From Zhengitettix transpicula (taxonomy: Eukaryota; Arthropoda; Insecta; Orthoptera; Tetrigidae), in the NCBI GenBank assembly GCA_037074705.1, contig CM073590.1:118349600-118413599 (forward strand): a stretch of 64,000 bases of DNA. Reading direction: 5' to 3'. A model generated the notes under the pieces. It was not told the DNA's origin, did not search any database, and saw only the letters and a list, made by a program, of their open reading frames with translations. The translations under genes and the position numbers were made by a program. Every line of letters starts with the position of its first letter. Within the stretch, counting starts at the first letter, position 1. Shown one piece after another: positions 12,353 through 24,024 of the stretch.

Positions 12353-13384
12353 ACTTTTTGTACTTGAGAAATTTTCTTACTTTCTCTTGACAATTTATTT
12401 CGCCTTTCATTTTAAAAATAGCAGCACTTTTTACAGAATATTTTTGTGAATTCTGTTTACCTTATGAAACATTATAAAATGAGATTCATATTTTTAGAGT
12501 GTAAAGCATTAAATTATTTCAAGCAGCCTTAATTCAAAATTACAAAAAAAAGGATGGGATAAAATCGATATTGCATTTACATTATGAAATTAGCCCTCAT
12601 TCTTTAAAAATGTGGTTATCATGTGCGCCTATAATTTTTATTTTAGAAAAATATTAATATTTAATTCATTGTCATGAAAACTGTCGTTAAGGCTACAGGA
12701 GAATCACTACGCTGACCATGAGCCACTCCTAATTTCAGAACGTGTAAGTGAAGATGACAGTGTGGCAGCCGTCCTTGTAGGCAAAGTTCCTCAATGGCTG
12801 TAGTGCCAATTTAATAATAGTAAGTTAATCTTTAATTAAGAAATATGTTGCTAGTAGATAGTGGATCGCGAGTCGTGAAAAAATTATTACGCGTGTGCTT
12901 TGGTAATGTTGTCTTTTCTGAAAAATTGCTTGTTGGCGTTTTAGAATGCAACTGTTAAACGCCGCTAGGAGCTATTAAGCGTAATTATTGCTTTTAGCGT
13001 ATAGTGGAAACACAATACGTCCAGTAAACATATTTTGAAAGATTTTTACTGCGGCTGGAGTTCACTGAGCTGTGAAGATGTCATTGATGATTCAAGGACT
13101 GCCAATGGTAGTTTCCTCAAAAATACGACGCTTCCAGAATTTTTTTAAAAAAATTAGATCAGTGACAGCCACATAGAGAGCAGAGATAAATGAGCAGATA
13201 GTAAAGGCGTCAGAGAAAGAGAAACAGGAAGCATAAACACTTTCGATTCCTCGCGTCGAAGGCAAACACCGAAGAAACGTGTTCTGCCTGTTTCTTCCAC
13301 CTATGACGTTCTATATGTTTAATAAATTTATGGCGTAACATAGCGGAATAATCACCCACAGACATCATACGAAACTTAGTTATA
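12353..13384. other. AT-rich DNA, nothing recognised
   Basis: No ORF, repeat arm or RNA motif supported. A GC-richer segment near 12940-13090 has no visible coding sense. Confidence 0.4.
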
Positions 13385-14577
13385 TTATAATAGTAATATA
13401 AGGAATTTCACACAATGTGTAAAGTAATTTGAGCCACTCGTTACAAAATTCTGTCGTTGAGATAGATCTTCTGGAACACCAATATGCGTGATATCTGTCA
13501 CACACAATTTCACATAATTCACAAACACATCTGGTCGATGAAAGCTTTTTGATTTACAAATCTTGTGGTGAAAACCGTGCACGGCGAAACGGGTTACTAT
13601 GTGTCGTTGGTCGTATGATGCTATCCTCCATTCGTTTGTCATCATGGCGGTGGCACTGTAGAAATCGTCCCATATCTGGTTTCTTCTTTTCCTTTAGTTC
13701 TTGGATCACGTGTTGATATGTAGGTGTAGATGGCAAAGTTAACCCTGATGTATAGCGTAGGTCTTCTAAGTCCCTTGTGAGTTCATAAGCAAGTCGTGAT
13801 GGCGTATATTTCGAGACACAGAGTATCTTTTTCAGAAAAGTTGCTTTTATCTTTTCAATATATTTCAGGTTATTTCTATTTAGTTTATCCCATATTAATT
13901 CCCAACCGTATGTGACTATTGGTTGAAAGGTTATCCCAAGGTATTTGAAGCTGTTTGTAACACTTATTGGTCTGTTGCCGAGGTATAAAGTGTTTTTCGT
14001 GCTGTGTCTGCCACCTTTCCTGAATATCATTGCTGCTGTCTTTTGAATGTTTATTTCTAGTTCATTGTCTTGAGCCCAGATCGTTAGATTGTTTAAGGCA
14101 TCTTGTAGATCTTGTCTGTAGGTTGCTGTGACGACCATGTCATCTGCATACACATAGAGACGCGTGCTTTCTGTTGGCAGTGATTCGGCTATATCTGCGG
14201 TCGGCTTAGGGTATTGGTATTGGGTATTGGGTCCGATACTATTTCTACTTGGTTCTCATGCAAGATGTTTGAGATTGTTATCGTCAGGTAATGTTCTTTC
14301 CAATCATTGATTTCAGCTTTTTTAGTATTAGTTGTCTGTTGAGGAATTCAAAAGCTTTTGTATAATCAATGAAGATGGCATATAGCTTGCCCCTGTAGTG
14401 TCTCAGTGCTTCATCAATGTCCTTTATGAGGGACGATATTGCTTGTATGGTAGATCTACCTCTTCTGAAACCAAATTTTAGTTCCGGTATTTTGTCCTGT
14501 ACTTTTTCCGTGAGTCTTGCTGTCAATATCTTTGTGAATATTTTGTAAAGTGTGCTCTGTAGGGCTATCCGCTATAA
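13385..14577 (-). pseudogene. Non-LTR retrotransposon ORF2 fragment (RT to C-terminus)
   Basis: The minus strand holds three overlapping frames of one reverse transcriptase. At 14577-14284 is ALQSTLYKIFTKILTARL, then FGFRRGRSTIQAISSLI and IFIDYTKAFEFLNR, which are fingers/palm motifs. After a small deletion, 14153-13554 gives the catalytic box YADDMVV, then LEINIQKTAAMIF and FKYLGITF. At 13645-13385 a shifted frame gives WRIASYDQRHIVTRF and a C-terminal Cys/His cluster (CKSKSFHRPDVF). The acidic catalytic pair is intact, but frameshifts between segments and the absent N-terminal endonuclease mean it is inactive. It belongs to the jockey/CR1/R1-like range; the clade is not resolved. Confidence 0.8.
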
Positions 14578-15180
14578 GAGTTTGGTTATGTTATGTATAG
14601 TGCTTCTATAGCACGCGTCACAATCGACGGCGTGTGGCACAGATTGAGGGGCGGGTGGGAGAGGGGGCAGCACCTGCACAGAAATAATATGCTTGTTTGA
14701 CACAATCAGACAAAAATTACAAGTTTTTCAAAATTTAGAAAATATAACCCCTACTGTTATATTTGATGTACTTTTATTTGTAATGTTGCTATTGATCTAT
14801 TTATTCCTCGAATTTTGTTTAAACTCAATATTTATTACGTGATTGAGGAATATTTGAAATTTTTTCATTACGAAAATTTTTCTGTTCTGCGACTCCCCTT
14901 TTTATCTTTTTAATGATGATCGAAAATCTTGTGAATCTATGGTCAATAAGTTTGAAAAAAAGTAAATATAGAAGGTTGTTCCTAATTATTTTGTTATGTC
15001 ATGAATTATCATATCCCGACTTTTAAAAGCTGTGACGGTTATAAAATATGCTTTTAATTTCGACTTAAAATTTGTTATTTGCATTTGTTGATGTGTGTCA
15101 TATATTGAATAGGTTAATAATTATATATCAATTTTGTTGACTTTTTTTTCTATAATGCTGAGTGCAAGTACTTAAGTCGA
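14578..15180. other. Intergenic DNA, nothing recognised
   Basis: A short GC-rich patch at about 14610-14685 (ggggcgggtgggagaggggg) is followed by AT-rich sequence. There is no coding signal. Confidence 0.35.
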
Positions 15181-15397
15181 ATGTGATTTTGAATCTCGCC
15201 ATCTTAATTCTGTACATAAAGATATGTTTACAAATAGTTCAATTTCCGGCATTTTTGTGACGTATTAAAGTTGAGAAAGTGACTAAAGAACATTTATTGT
15301 GTATTCTAAAGAATACGTCACAAAAATGCGGGAAATTGAACTATTTGTATACATATCTTTATGTACAGATTTAAGATGGCGAGATTCAAAATCACAT
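15181..15397. repeat. Foldback element (family D)
   Basis: The left arm starts atgtgattttgaatctcgcc at 15181 and the right arm ends ggcgagattcaaaatcacat at 15397. The arms are roughly 90 bases and nearly perfect, continuing through tctgtacataaagatatgt and acaaatagttcaatttcc to gcatttttgtgacgtatt. About 40 bases form the loop. It is MITE-like with no coding capacity. Its right edge is the left edge of the family C repeat. Confidence 0.7.
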
Positions 15398-15891
15398 CTC
15401 GCAGGCAGAACCTTGTAGGATAGACAAGAAGGGGCTACCTTTGGGGATGCCTTTTCCTCTCCGTTTTTGAACTAAGGTTCCCACAAGCCGAGGCACCTCG
15501 GCCTGATTTGTGAGGTGTATGTTCCGGTGTCACAGACCTTGGACATGCGGAAAGAGTTGTTCTCTGTTCCCATTGGAACAGTCGGCCAGCTGCCTCATAA
15601 ACTGGTCGAGGTACGGAGAAGGGAATGCTGCGTCCCCACAGTAAACTCTTCTCTCGCTATCGGAAGGGCGTGGGACAAGTACCCAATGCCCGACTTACCT
15701 GTTTTTCTAGGGTTTTCCCTGCATTACTTTTAGGCGAATGCCGGGTAGGATCCTTAAACTAGTTAACCCTTGGCTACCTTCTTCTACCCTTCCGCATTCC
15801 CCCTTTCAGATCCCTTTCTATACTATTAAAGGGGAGTTGCCACCATGTGTATTAGTAAAATATGTCATGTAGCCTGTTACCCTAAAAAAAA
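15398..15891 (+). repeat. Family C repeat, longest copy
   Basis: About 490 bases, distinctly less AT-rich than the surroundings. Landmarks in order are ctccgtttttgaactaaggt, gccgaggcacctcggcc, cattggaacagtcggccagc, cggaagggcgtgggacaagt, aatgccgggtaggatcc and gtagcctgttacccta followed by A's. Other copies share this 3' end at 42672-42996 and 51072-51353; partial copies lie at 46770-46827 and 48655-48905. The constant 3' end with an A-rich tail and variable 5' truncation suggest a LINE 3' end or SINE. The 72-codon frame inside is not recognised. Confidence 0.65.
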
Positions 15892-18770
15892 TATATTGTG
15901 TATTCACTATCCCAAGATATCCCAGCTCTGTATATGAAAAATGATTTATTTGATTTAAATAAATGAAATCAGTTTGCAGGGGCTTTATAGGACTTACTTT
16001 TGTCAGACAATGTGCAAAATTTGATTTCACTAGAATCATTTCGAGTTATTTAAAGTAATGCAATGCGTGTAAGTAAGTAAATTTTAGCTATTTATTCCTG
16101 TTTTCTTCTTTCCTAAATACTGCACGAAAGATAACAGGTAAATTTAAAAAGTTGCCATACGGCAGAAATATATTAATTGGCTTTTATAGCGGAACGAAGG
16201 GAATGCCGGAGAATATTTCGGTGAATTCAATTGCGTACTACATTACATTGCGAAGGCCGACGCGCTCTGCTCTTACTTCAACTCTGAGAGCAGACAAAAG
16301 CCCCTTGTGAACTAAACCTATCTACTTCAGAAGCAGAGTGTACTGCTGAGAACAAATATACCAAGGGCACTCAGAAAATTTAAGCATACACCATTTGAAG
16401 GATAGGTAACAACGCGACAAAAGTTGTTCTAAATACTTTGTCAGTTGTGGCACGTCGTAATTGAAATATTTATTGCATTGCATTAGGTACTTGTCCTGCC
16501 TTTACTGCGTTATTGAATGTTTTTTTAATTCATCACATATGTTTTTGATTTAGGCATACTTTTAATTAGCTTATTCGATTTGATTTTTTTTCTGGAGTAG
16601 ATATTAAATGTTTTGTGTGATTATGGAGTTATTATTATTTCTTTTCACTTAGCGTTAATTTTAATCTAACCTTCATGGGCATAAAAATTTGAATCGATTT
16701 ACAGTTATGACTAAAAGTCAGTGTAACAGAATTAATTAAACAGATTATAGAAACAATACAATTTTAATACTTTTCAATTCAATAAAACAATTAACTTTTT
16801 CATAACTGGAATTTTCTATATCATTAACGGTTATATTTAACTAAAATCAAAATTAAACTATTATTTGACAATTAAATCGTTACCGAACCTCGAAATAATT
16901 TTTCCCTCGCAAAATTTCAATCTACATTAAAAGTTTGCATGTTCTATTAGTATTTTTTTTGCAAATTATTTTTGATTGCAAATAGTACGATTTATTGTAA
17001 AATTAGACAACGCCGAGTTTTCAAAAATTATTTAATACGTAGGTTGTATTAGTATTAAATTGTAGGATTGTTAGGGGATGCATAATTTAGGACAAGAATT
17101 GATTGCAAATTGTTTTTCAACTGAAATGTGAGAGACTGTGTGTGCCTTTTCAATATCCGAGTGATTCTTTCTGATTAATTCATACAGAGGGGAGCGTTTT
17201 CTTCCTTGATGTGTTTTTATTTCCGTTATTGTTGGAAAAGGGTGGAGTACAATGATTTTTCAAGTTTTTTTGGGGGAGGGGGGGGGCGATATTTATAGTC
17301 TGTGTCCTGTTATAATTTCTTCACTATTATTGATGCACTTCTTTGTTAAATTGGCATAGGAAATTGTGCAATCATTACTCAAGTTTTGTTGTTGAAAGAT
17401 TCGATAACTTTAATTAAAGTAAAAGTAAATTAAAGTAAAAAAAATTTAAGCTGGTCTAAGATAGTCCTAATTGCATATATGCATTAATTTAAGAAGCCGT
17501 CTCTTTTGTGTACTCCATTTTATGAATTTCGCCTTTTGAGACATACGTTTAGACTTATCCCTCTGCACCAAATGATCACTGACTCATTTAGACCTTACGA
17601 AGATAAAGAAAGCTTTAATAAATATTCATAATATTATAATGAATATTTTTATGTCCAAGAAAACAATGACTATATAATGTTTCAAGGTCTTTCCTATCAG
17701 CAATACCCAAAATTTTTGCGGCCTAAAATTATAAGCTTCTGCTGTTTATCAATGATTTGTAGACAACGAAATACAGTGACACTGGTAGTGAGTGACTGGT
17801 CGAAAATGAATCCTTTTACTATCGGTTTTCCAACTTTCCCTTGTCCCCCAAATAAGTCTCGTAGCAGTCTGCTGGGATTAAGAACGCCCTAATCAATTTC
17901 CTTATCCTAACACTTTCCCCACATTACTAATTCCAGGATCGTTCCAAATATCTAATGTGAAAGCTATATGTATCATTGTGATGTTATTATTTGAATAATG
18001 GTGTAATGTGAAATTATTTCGTTGTAATTGCATTATTTTGAAACTTATTTTTCAATTAAGAATTTTAAATATCGATTTGAATATTTCGTACTGAAGTTTT
18101 CTTCAGAATTATTTATTAAATTACTGCTATTGTTGTCGATTTCAAACTAATTTTTTCTATATGGTTCTGAAATAATCAAAGTTTATCCTAACAATTTTTA
18201 TAAATGTTTTATTTAAAAATGGAGGTTTCTAAATGTTGTGGTTATACAAATTTTGTTAACAAAGTTGTATAATACCTTCATAAACGATTTATAATAACTT
18301 TGTGCTAATTTCAATTCGGGTTGATTTCAAATTACGTGTCTCGGAGTTGACAGTAAAATTGTCGAAAATTACACACACAAAAAAAACCTACATATGTATT
18401 CTTAAAATAATATTTTTATTTATCTCGAACTCTATTGGAAAAAATACAACAAGTAAAAATATGCAACAAATAAAACTACGGCTGAAACCACTGAAAAAGA
18501 AAATATGGTGTTTAGAATCATTTTGTTATCTCCAGTGTCTTGTAAAAACACATGAGAAATAAAGCATGATGTAAACAAATGGAGAATTATTACAACAAAT
18601 ACCAGGAAGTCATTACAAATTTGAAAATATTATTGTTACAAACATCTCGAGTAATTCTAAACAATGACAGGGCTAGAAATTTGTATACACAAGTACTATT
18701 AAAAAATAAAAATATTTAGTATAAAGTATTTTAGTGAGCGTTTGTACTTTTTGCACATATATATAAAACG
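15892..18770. other. AT-rich DNA, no supported gene
   Basis: Featureless except for a G-run at about 17271-17287 and a GC-richer patch at 16190-16380 with no coding sense. The 71-codon frame at 17677-17892 is unrecognised. Confidence 0.35.
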
Positions 18771-18797
18771 CTGAAGAAGAACAGTTCGGAACGTTGG
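18771..18797 (+). other. Isolated hammerhead-like core
   Basis: The plus strand reads CTGAAGA, AGAACAGTTC, GGAACGTTGG. The first block fits CTGANGA exactly, and the rest resembles the GAAACGTTGG end seen in families A and B with one change (GGAACG). It probably marks a fragment of a family B terminal repeat. Confidence 0.35.
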
Positions 18798-19085
18798 TTT
18801 CCTATTTTTCATTCTATACCTTTTCGTTTTATCGTTTCTATTACTCGAATTTCGTAATTCTTATTGATATAATTTCGTCGTTTGAGAGTCTCGTCTATCT
18901 TATTTTCTAATCTGTTCCTCTGTTCTCAACTTCTTTTACTTAAAACCTATCTCGGACGTCATTTACAAATAATGCCATACTGTAGCCACAAAATTTCCAT
19001 TCCAAAGTAATCTACATGACCACGGTGAAATGAAAGTCGAGAAAATACCTTTTTATTTCGCGAAATACAACTCTTTAATAAGTGT

Positions 19086-19330
19086 CGAAATAAATTCTCG
19101 GGTTACCAACCGCGTAAAATATTTATTAATACACGTTTCCATGTCGTCCTGTGCCATGTTCGCCACGTGAATAGCGGTTACTTGTGTTAAATTAAAAAGT
19201 ATTTGCGGTTTCAGATGCAATTCCCGTGACGACGATGGCTGTGGAACGTCATGGAAACCGTTAGTATTAATAAATATTTTCCCCGAATAGAAACCGGAGA
19301 ATCGATTGTTCGTAATTTCAATCGGAGAAG
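19086..19330. repeat. Family B foldback, copy 2
   Basis: The left arm contains ttctcgggttaccaaccgcg, aaaatatttattaatacacg and tttccatgtcgtcctg. The right arm answers with gacgatggctgtgg, gtcatggaaaccg, tattaataaatatttt and ccgaatagaaaccggagaat. The arms are diverged but clearly complementary. The 116-codon frame on the minus strand at 19053-19403 is a by-product of these arms, not a gene. The outer ends match the cccgagaac ends of the foldbacks at 35621 and 36018. Confidence 0.55.
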
Positions 19331-20039
19331 TCCTCGGTCTCAAATGTGACTGTTTATCGGCAACTTTGAATTGAAAATTAAAAAACTGGTGAATTGATTT
19401 CAATGAATTTTCATTTTTGAATATTTATTTTCGTAAGATACAACATAGAATTTCAGGTCAAGGGCGGGTGTTTTGAGAAAATTCAAAACAATCGAATTAT
19501 TGACTACGGATTACTGCATTCTTTATGAATAACTAGATGTTTTTTTAAGAATATCATTGGTACTATGGGTACGATCAGATAATAAATATAAATAACTTAA
19601 ATATTTCTCCAATCGAATATTGTGCTATTAATTCTTCTTTATTGTTTAAAAAGTTTGGGGGAGTAATATTTAGAGTCACTAATAATATCCATAATAATAT
19701 TCTTCGGAAAATTTGAAATTCGAACTAATTTCAAATTAAAAATAAATTTGAACATTTTTGCGGTTTAATAAGTTATATTTTTTCTCTATAACATGTACTT
19801 AAAAGCTCAATTTTACAGAATTAAGAAACCAGTTGAAGGGTTCTGCGTGTTCATTCAATTTTGTTTCAGTTTTGTAAAGTTCGGCTGTTGTTGTCTGATA
19901 ATGCCGAAAGTGCGTGCCAGAGGATTACATTCCGACTAAGGTTAAAGCCTTGTTTCCGTGATGTCTTAAAGCCACTCAAGTAAAAGGAAGAAAATAAAAT
20001 TAGCTTGTGTTGATTTAGTGTTTACAACTTGTATGTAGT

Positions 20040-20045
<6 letters not shown>
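19331..20045. other. AT-rich DNA, nothing recognised
   Basis: No ORF or repeat supported. Confidence 0.4.

Positions 20046-20097
<52 letters not shown>
20046..20097. repeat. (TA)n microsatellite
   Basis: Roughly 24 TA units directly abut the LTR-like element that begins at 20098. Confidence 0.9.
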
Positions 20098-20100
<3 letters not shown>

Positions 20101-21075
20101 AATACACAAATAAAGCCAATTAAATATATGAATTGATTTGAATGGTCACACGTTGAGGCGTCATTTATGTAATGAACAGCTAATAATAAATTCAATTAAC
20201 TAACTGAATTGCCCCACGTTGGTGAATCCATGTAATACTCAATAATGAACAATTAATTAATTAAATTGATATAATGAAAGATCATTTAATGATGGGCATG
20301 AATAAAACATTTATTGCCACTGACCCAACAATTAATTAATTTATAAACAAATACTTTTTAAAACAATTACTCGCCAATATTTACAACAATTTTTTTTATT
20401 ATAAATAAATGCAATTTTCTCCTTATCTCAGGGTCTTTACTGGGCCTTTTAAATAAAGAATCTTTATTCCCCTTTTAAACAATCAATTTACAGTTTACTA
20501 TTAACAAATATTTTTAATAAAAAATCGAAATAAATTCGAAATCTGACGATATTCTATCTTTAATATAACGTTTACACTTTAATTTAAATGGTTTTATAAC
20601 TCACTGCTTTTGTTCTGGTACCAGGGCAATTGGAAAGGTTCAGAAACACACTCTCACTTCAAACAAATTACGAACAGGCCATTTTACATTGAATTTACAC
20701 TTCTTTTTAACTATTGGCGGCACCTTGCAGGGTCCCTCCTCGTCTATTCTCAATATAGTCTGGCGGAACACTCAGAGACCTTTCTGAATGAATATCTGGA
20801 TTGACGCTGTGGTTTCTTACTGCTTTTAATATTTTAGATCCACTCGAATATAGGTCCACTCTTTATCACTTTTGACCACCGACTGCTAAATTTTAATTAT
20901 TCCGTACTCTACAATGTCTCGTCGCTGACTGACCAACTCACGCGCGCCAGGTCTCAACAATACCTTGCCTGTTCATATTCTCGTCCATTATTGTATCTTT
21001 GTGTGTGTTTTCCGGTAACAATTCCAGTTCAACAGTTTATAATTACTAACTCTTAATTGCCCTTTAATTATTACA
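20098..21075 (-). mobile_element. Solo-LTR-like element in TA-rich target
   Basis: On the plus strand it begins TGTAATACAC next to (TA)n and ends AATTATTACA followed by atatatttatatata, a TG...CA unit of about 978 bp with a 6-bp inverted end. The minus orientation is inferred from a GC-richer promoter-like region (cgcgcgtgagttggtcagtc) near its right end and from matching organisation in the element at 27637-28623. Near the left end a module with attacat, then caacgtgggg, is present twice, about 80 bases apart. No internal coding region. Known: several gypsy-group elements prefer ATAT or TATA targets. Confidence 0.45.
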
Positions 21076-22543
21076 ATATATTTATATATAATTAATAAGA
21101 ATGATAGAAAAAATTTTTGACTAACCTTCTTATTAACTTCCAATCAGACATAAATTTTCCATTTCTATATTCTATTATTACATTGAATTTAAAGTTCTAT
21201 TATCTACTGAGGCGATTTTCAAGGTCCTTCTTCCTACTTTGAAACTTACTTTATATGTAATTAAATTCTGGAATTACGTCTCCTACTTTTCCAATATTGA
21301 ACTTGAGACATGTTTAATTTGAAATTCGTTTTACTTTATTTTGCGTTCCAAAGATCGTTCCCAGTTCTACTGGATTTCCACTGTACGTAAGAATTAATTA
21401 TGGGTAAACGATTTTGTATATTTTATTTGTAAAATGGTTGGAGTTGTATCATTTATCCTTTCCTCTCTAGGCATTATCCGAATTTACAGCCTTGGAAGAC
21501 GGCTGATTGGACTACGCAGACCCGCTGATATTTCTAATTAAGGTGAACCAGCGCACTGCACCCTACGGGGTCTTATAACTGACATGCACGGACAAAACTT
21601 ACAGAATTCTGTATGCTAATTAGACTGCGGGGACACAATTCCCGATCTCAAAAATTCTACCTTCAGGCAGTGTTGAGGGCATTTATTCCGTTAATGGTAT
21701 CGTACTGCCAACAGCGTGTAATCTAATTGGGCAAGGAATTTACAAAATATATGGAAGCTACGAAACGAAATTTATAAAAGTTAAGAAGGGAATTTAAAAA
21801 TTCGTAGACTTTAGTAAGGCCTATACCAGAAATCAATAATCTGTGTTGGGGAGTTCATTAGAATGTTACTGTGAGAAATTGGTGCTTATCCACCTACCAG
21901 AATCCAATTTTACGTTAATGATATATTCTGAACAACAAAAACAGGAATTATATTTTGACAATCTGTACACAACACAATTATAAAGCAGATTTAACATTTT
22001 ATGAACTCTGCATTCAAGAAAATATCGGATAATCCAAAGACACGCCACATTTTTAGAGAAAATGTGGAGAAAGTAATCCTTAGCTCGCAGCTTATAAAAC
22101 ATGAAAACTAAGAAAAACTCTTCTTATTAAAGTCCTAAGTTCAGATAAATGAAAATTGTGAAAGAAATGTTTGTTTTTCTCGAAAAAAAATTAGATGAAA
22201 AAAGATCAACCATTCCGTTTTACTTCCAACATTTTCTTAGAATATTTAAAATTGATTAATATTCCTATAATTGAATTATACCTTGTTTAAAGTAATTGAA
22301 AACTGGAACATTAATTAAAAATATTCATTAAATTAAGACAATGTACTCTAATTAAATTATATTTTTACCTAATTTTGATAAAGTTTAATGTTCATAATCA
22401 TGGATTTCTTTGAAATAAATGCGCAGGGTGTAAGATACATCCTGCAGTGTTCAGTAAAAGTATAAAGCTATCGTAAAACAATTATATTAACATTTTATTT
22501 AAAATTTTGTATTATTTAAATGCGTCTTTGTTTTGTGAATGAC
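21076..22543. other. AT-rich DNA, nothing recognised
   Basis: No supported gene or repeat. A GC-richer patch at 21470-21620 shows no coding sense. Confidence 0.35.
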
Positions 22544-22826
22544 AAACAACTGATCCGTTGATAAAAACTGGTTTTAATTAAGATTAAGGACCGGAGAATA
22601 GTTGAATTTCAATTGAGTTCGAATCAAAATTCTTGTATCGTTTTGGTTATATATATTTACTTATCGATAGCTCTATTTGATATCAACAGAAATTGATTGA
22701 TTTTTAATAATATCCAAGTAAATGTTCTTGACGGACGTTTGAAATGGGAATTTAATTATCGTTCTTAATAATCACTACAAGGATATATATTTTTATACGT
22801 TTTTAAACGGAAACAATATTAATTAT

Positions 22827-23495
22827 AGGGTGTCCCGTTCAAACCTTCAACATTTTATAGGCTCAGGAAAAATAGCTACAGTAGATATGATAATGAAATT
22901 GCACCATATGCAAGAGCTTCTCAAAGAATTTATTTAATAATTATCAGTACACTTATACGTGTGAATCATTTGTAGCACGAATATCGAGTCTGTATTCAAT
23001 TTCTTAACATGTTCTTTCTAACAATACACTGTGCCTATCCGTAGCAAATTGGAGGCATGGTTTGTCGTTCGACATTAGATGTTGCAGAATTTGCACTTTA
23101 TAAACATACACACGAAGTAACTGGTGTACTTTTTCACAAAAATTTGCTACGGATATGCTACAGCATATATGTTACGAAGATCATGGCAAGAAATTGAATA
23201 CAGACTCCATATTCTTCGTGCTACAAATCCTTTACATGTAGAGGACATGTTGGAATGTCACCAGACATTTCCAAGACTGCATATTAATTATTTACTATGT
23301 AAATACTATAGTTCAATTAGCAAAACTGTAAAATCAATTGACTAAAAGTTGTAATAAAAAACATGTAGAGGTGTACTGATAATTATTAAATAAATTCTTT
23401 GACGGGGTATTGTATATGGTGCAATTCCATTATCATATCTACTGCAGTTTTTTGCCTGGACCTATCAAATGTGGCATGTTTGAACGGGACACCCT
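22827..23495. mobile_element. GGGTGTCCCG TIR element
   Basis: It starts agggtgtcccgttcaaac and ends gtttgaacgggacaccct, a perfect 18-bp inverted terminus. The similarity continues inward for about 140 bases (agtagatatgataatg, aaagaatttatttaataatt). A second inner inverted pair (gtctgtattcaatttctt and aagaaattgaatacagac) makes most of the 669 bp a foldback. Flanking TA dinucleotides suggest a Tc1/mariner-type target, but the superfamily is not established. The 73-codon frame inside spans the insertion at 23245 and is not a gene. Confidence 0.65.
23245..23360 (+). mobile_element. Family T retroposon tail, copy 2, with 11-bp TSD
   Basis: Direct repeats acatgtagagg at 23234-23244 and 23361-23371 bracket 116 bases. 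The insert ends in aactgtaaaatcaattgac, then taaaagttgtaataaaaa, matching the tails at 641-760 and 58529-58630. The insert breaks the otherwise complementary arms of the TIR element, so it arrived later. Target duplication plus an A-rich 3' end indicates target-primed reverse transcription. Confidence 0.65.
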
Positions 23496-23501
23496 GTAAT
23501 T

Positions 23502-23707
23502 GAAATGAAAAAAATTTACGTCTGATTGAAAATAATGAATAAGAAAGATAGCCAATACAGACCATAAAGGGTAATATAAATACCACACAACGTTTCTGGG
23601 ATCCTAGTTCCTTTCGTCATGTGCGAAGAAGAGTCAAGAGCGACACAACTGCACTTGTCAGTTGACAATTTACCATTTTTTTGTCTGTATTGGCTATGTT
23701 TCGTATT
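23502..23707 (-). mobile_element. Family A element, copy 2, with 12-bp TSD
   Basis: caccctgtaatt occurs at 23490-23501 and again at 23708-23719. The 206 bases between carry all family A landmarks, including short terminal inverted pieces (gatagccaatacagac and gtctgtattggctat). The duplication contains the last six bases of the neighbouring TIR element, so this copy inserted after it. On the minus strand the centre reads ATGACGA, AAGGAACTAGGATCCCA, GAAACGTTG. Confidence 0.75.
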
Positions 23708-23744
23708 CACCCTGTAATTAATATTGTTTACGTTTTAAAACGTA

Positions 23745-23748
<4 letters not shown>

Positions 23749-23787
<39 letters not shown>
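23749..23787. repeat. (TA)n microsatellite
   Basis: About 18 TA units inside the right arm of the long inverted repeat. The left arm has only a short ggatatatattttta at the equivalent place, so the tract expanded after the arms diverged. Confidence 0.85.
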
Positions 23788-24024
23788 TTGTAGTGATTAT
23801 TAAGCACGATAATTAAATTCCCATTGCAAACGTCCATCAAGAACATTTATCTTGTATATTATTCAAAAACCAATCAATTTCTGTCGATAGGAAATAGACC
23901 TATCGACAGTGAATTTATAAACAATAAAGATACCATAATCATGATTCAATCTCAATTGATATTCAACGATTCACCGGTTCTTAATCTTAATTAAAACCAG
24001 TTTTTATCAACGGATCAGTTGTTT

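Larger units (their letters stand above)
22544..24024. mobile_element. Long inverted-repeat element with nested insertions
   Basis: The left arm (22544-22826) starts aaacaactgatccgttgat, and the right arm (about 23713-24024) ends atcaacggatcagttgttt. The arms match through ctggttttaattaagatt, caatttctgtcgata (right arm), tccttgtagtgattatta and aaacaatattaatta. They originally met at their tips. The centre is now filled by the TIR element at 22827-23495 and the family A copy at 23502-23707. The right arm has gained a long (TA)n tract. No transposase is visible, so it is MITE- or foldback-like. Confidence 0.65.

Noticed and set aside
19053..19403. 116-codon open frame on the minus strand
   Set aside because: It spans both arms of the family B foldback 19086-19330. 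The open frame is a by-product of the repeat and has no domain.
23124..23345. 73-codon frame considered as a transposase remnant inside the GGGTGTCCCG element
   Set aside because: The frame crosses the later family T insertion at 23245 and reads through foldback arms, so it cannot be an ancestral gene.
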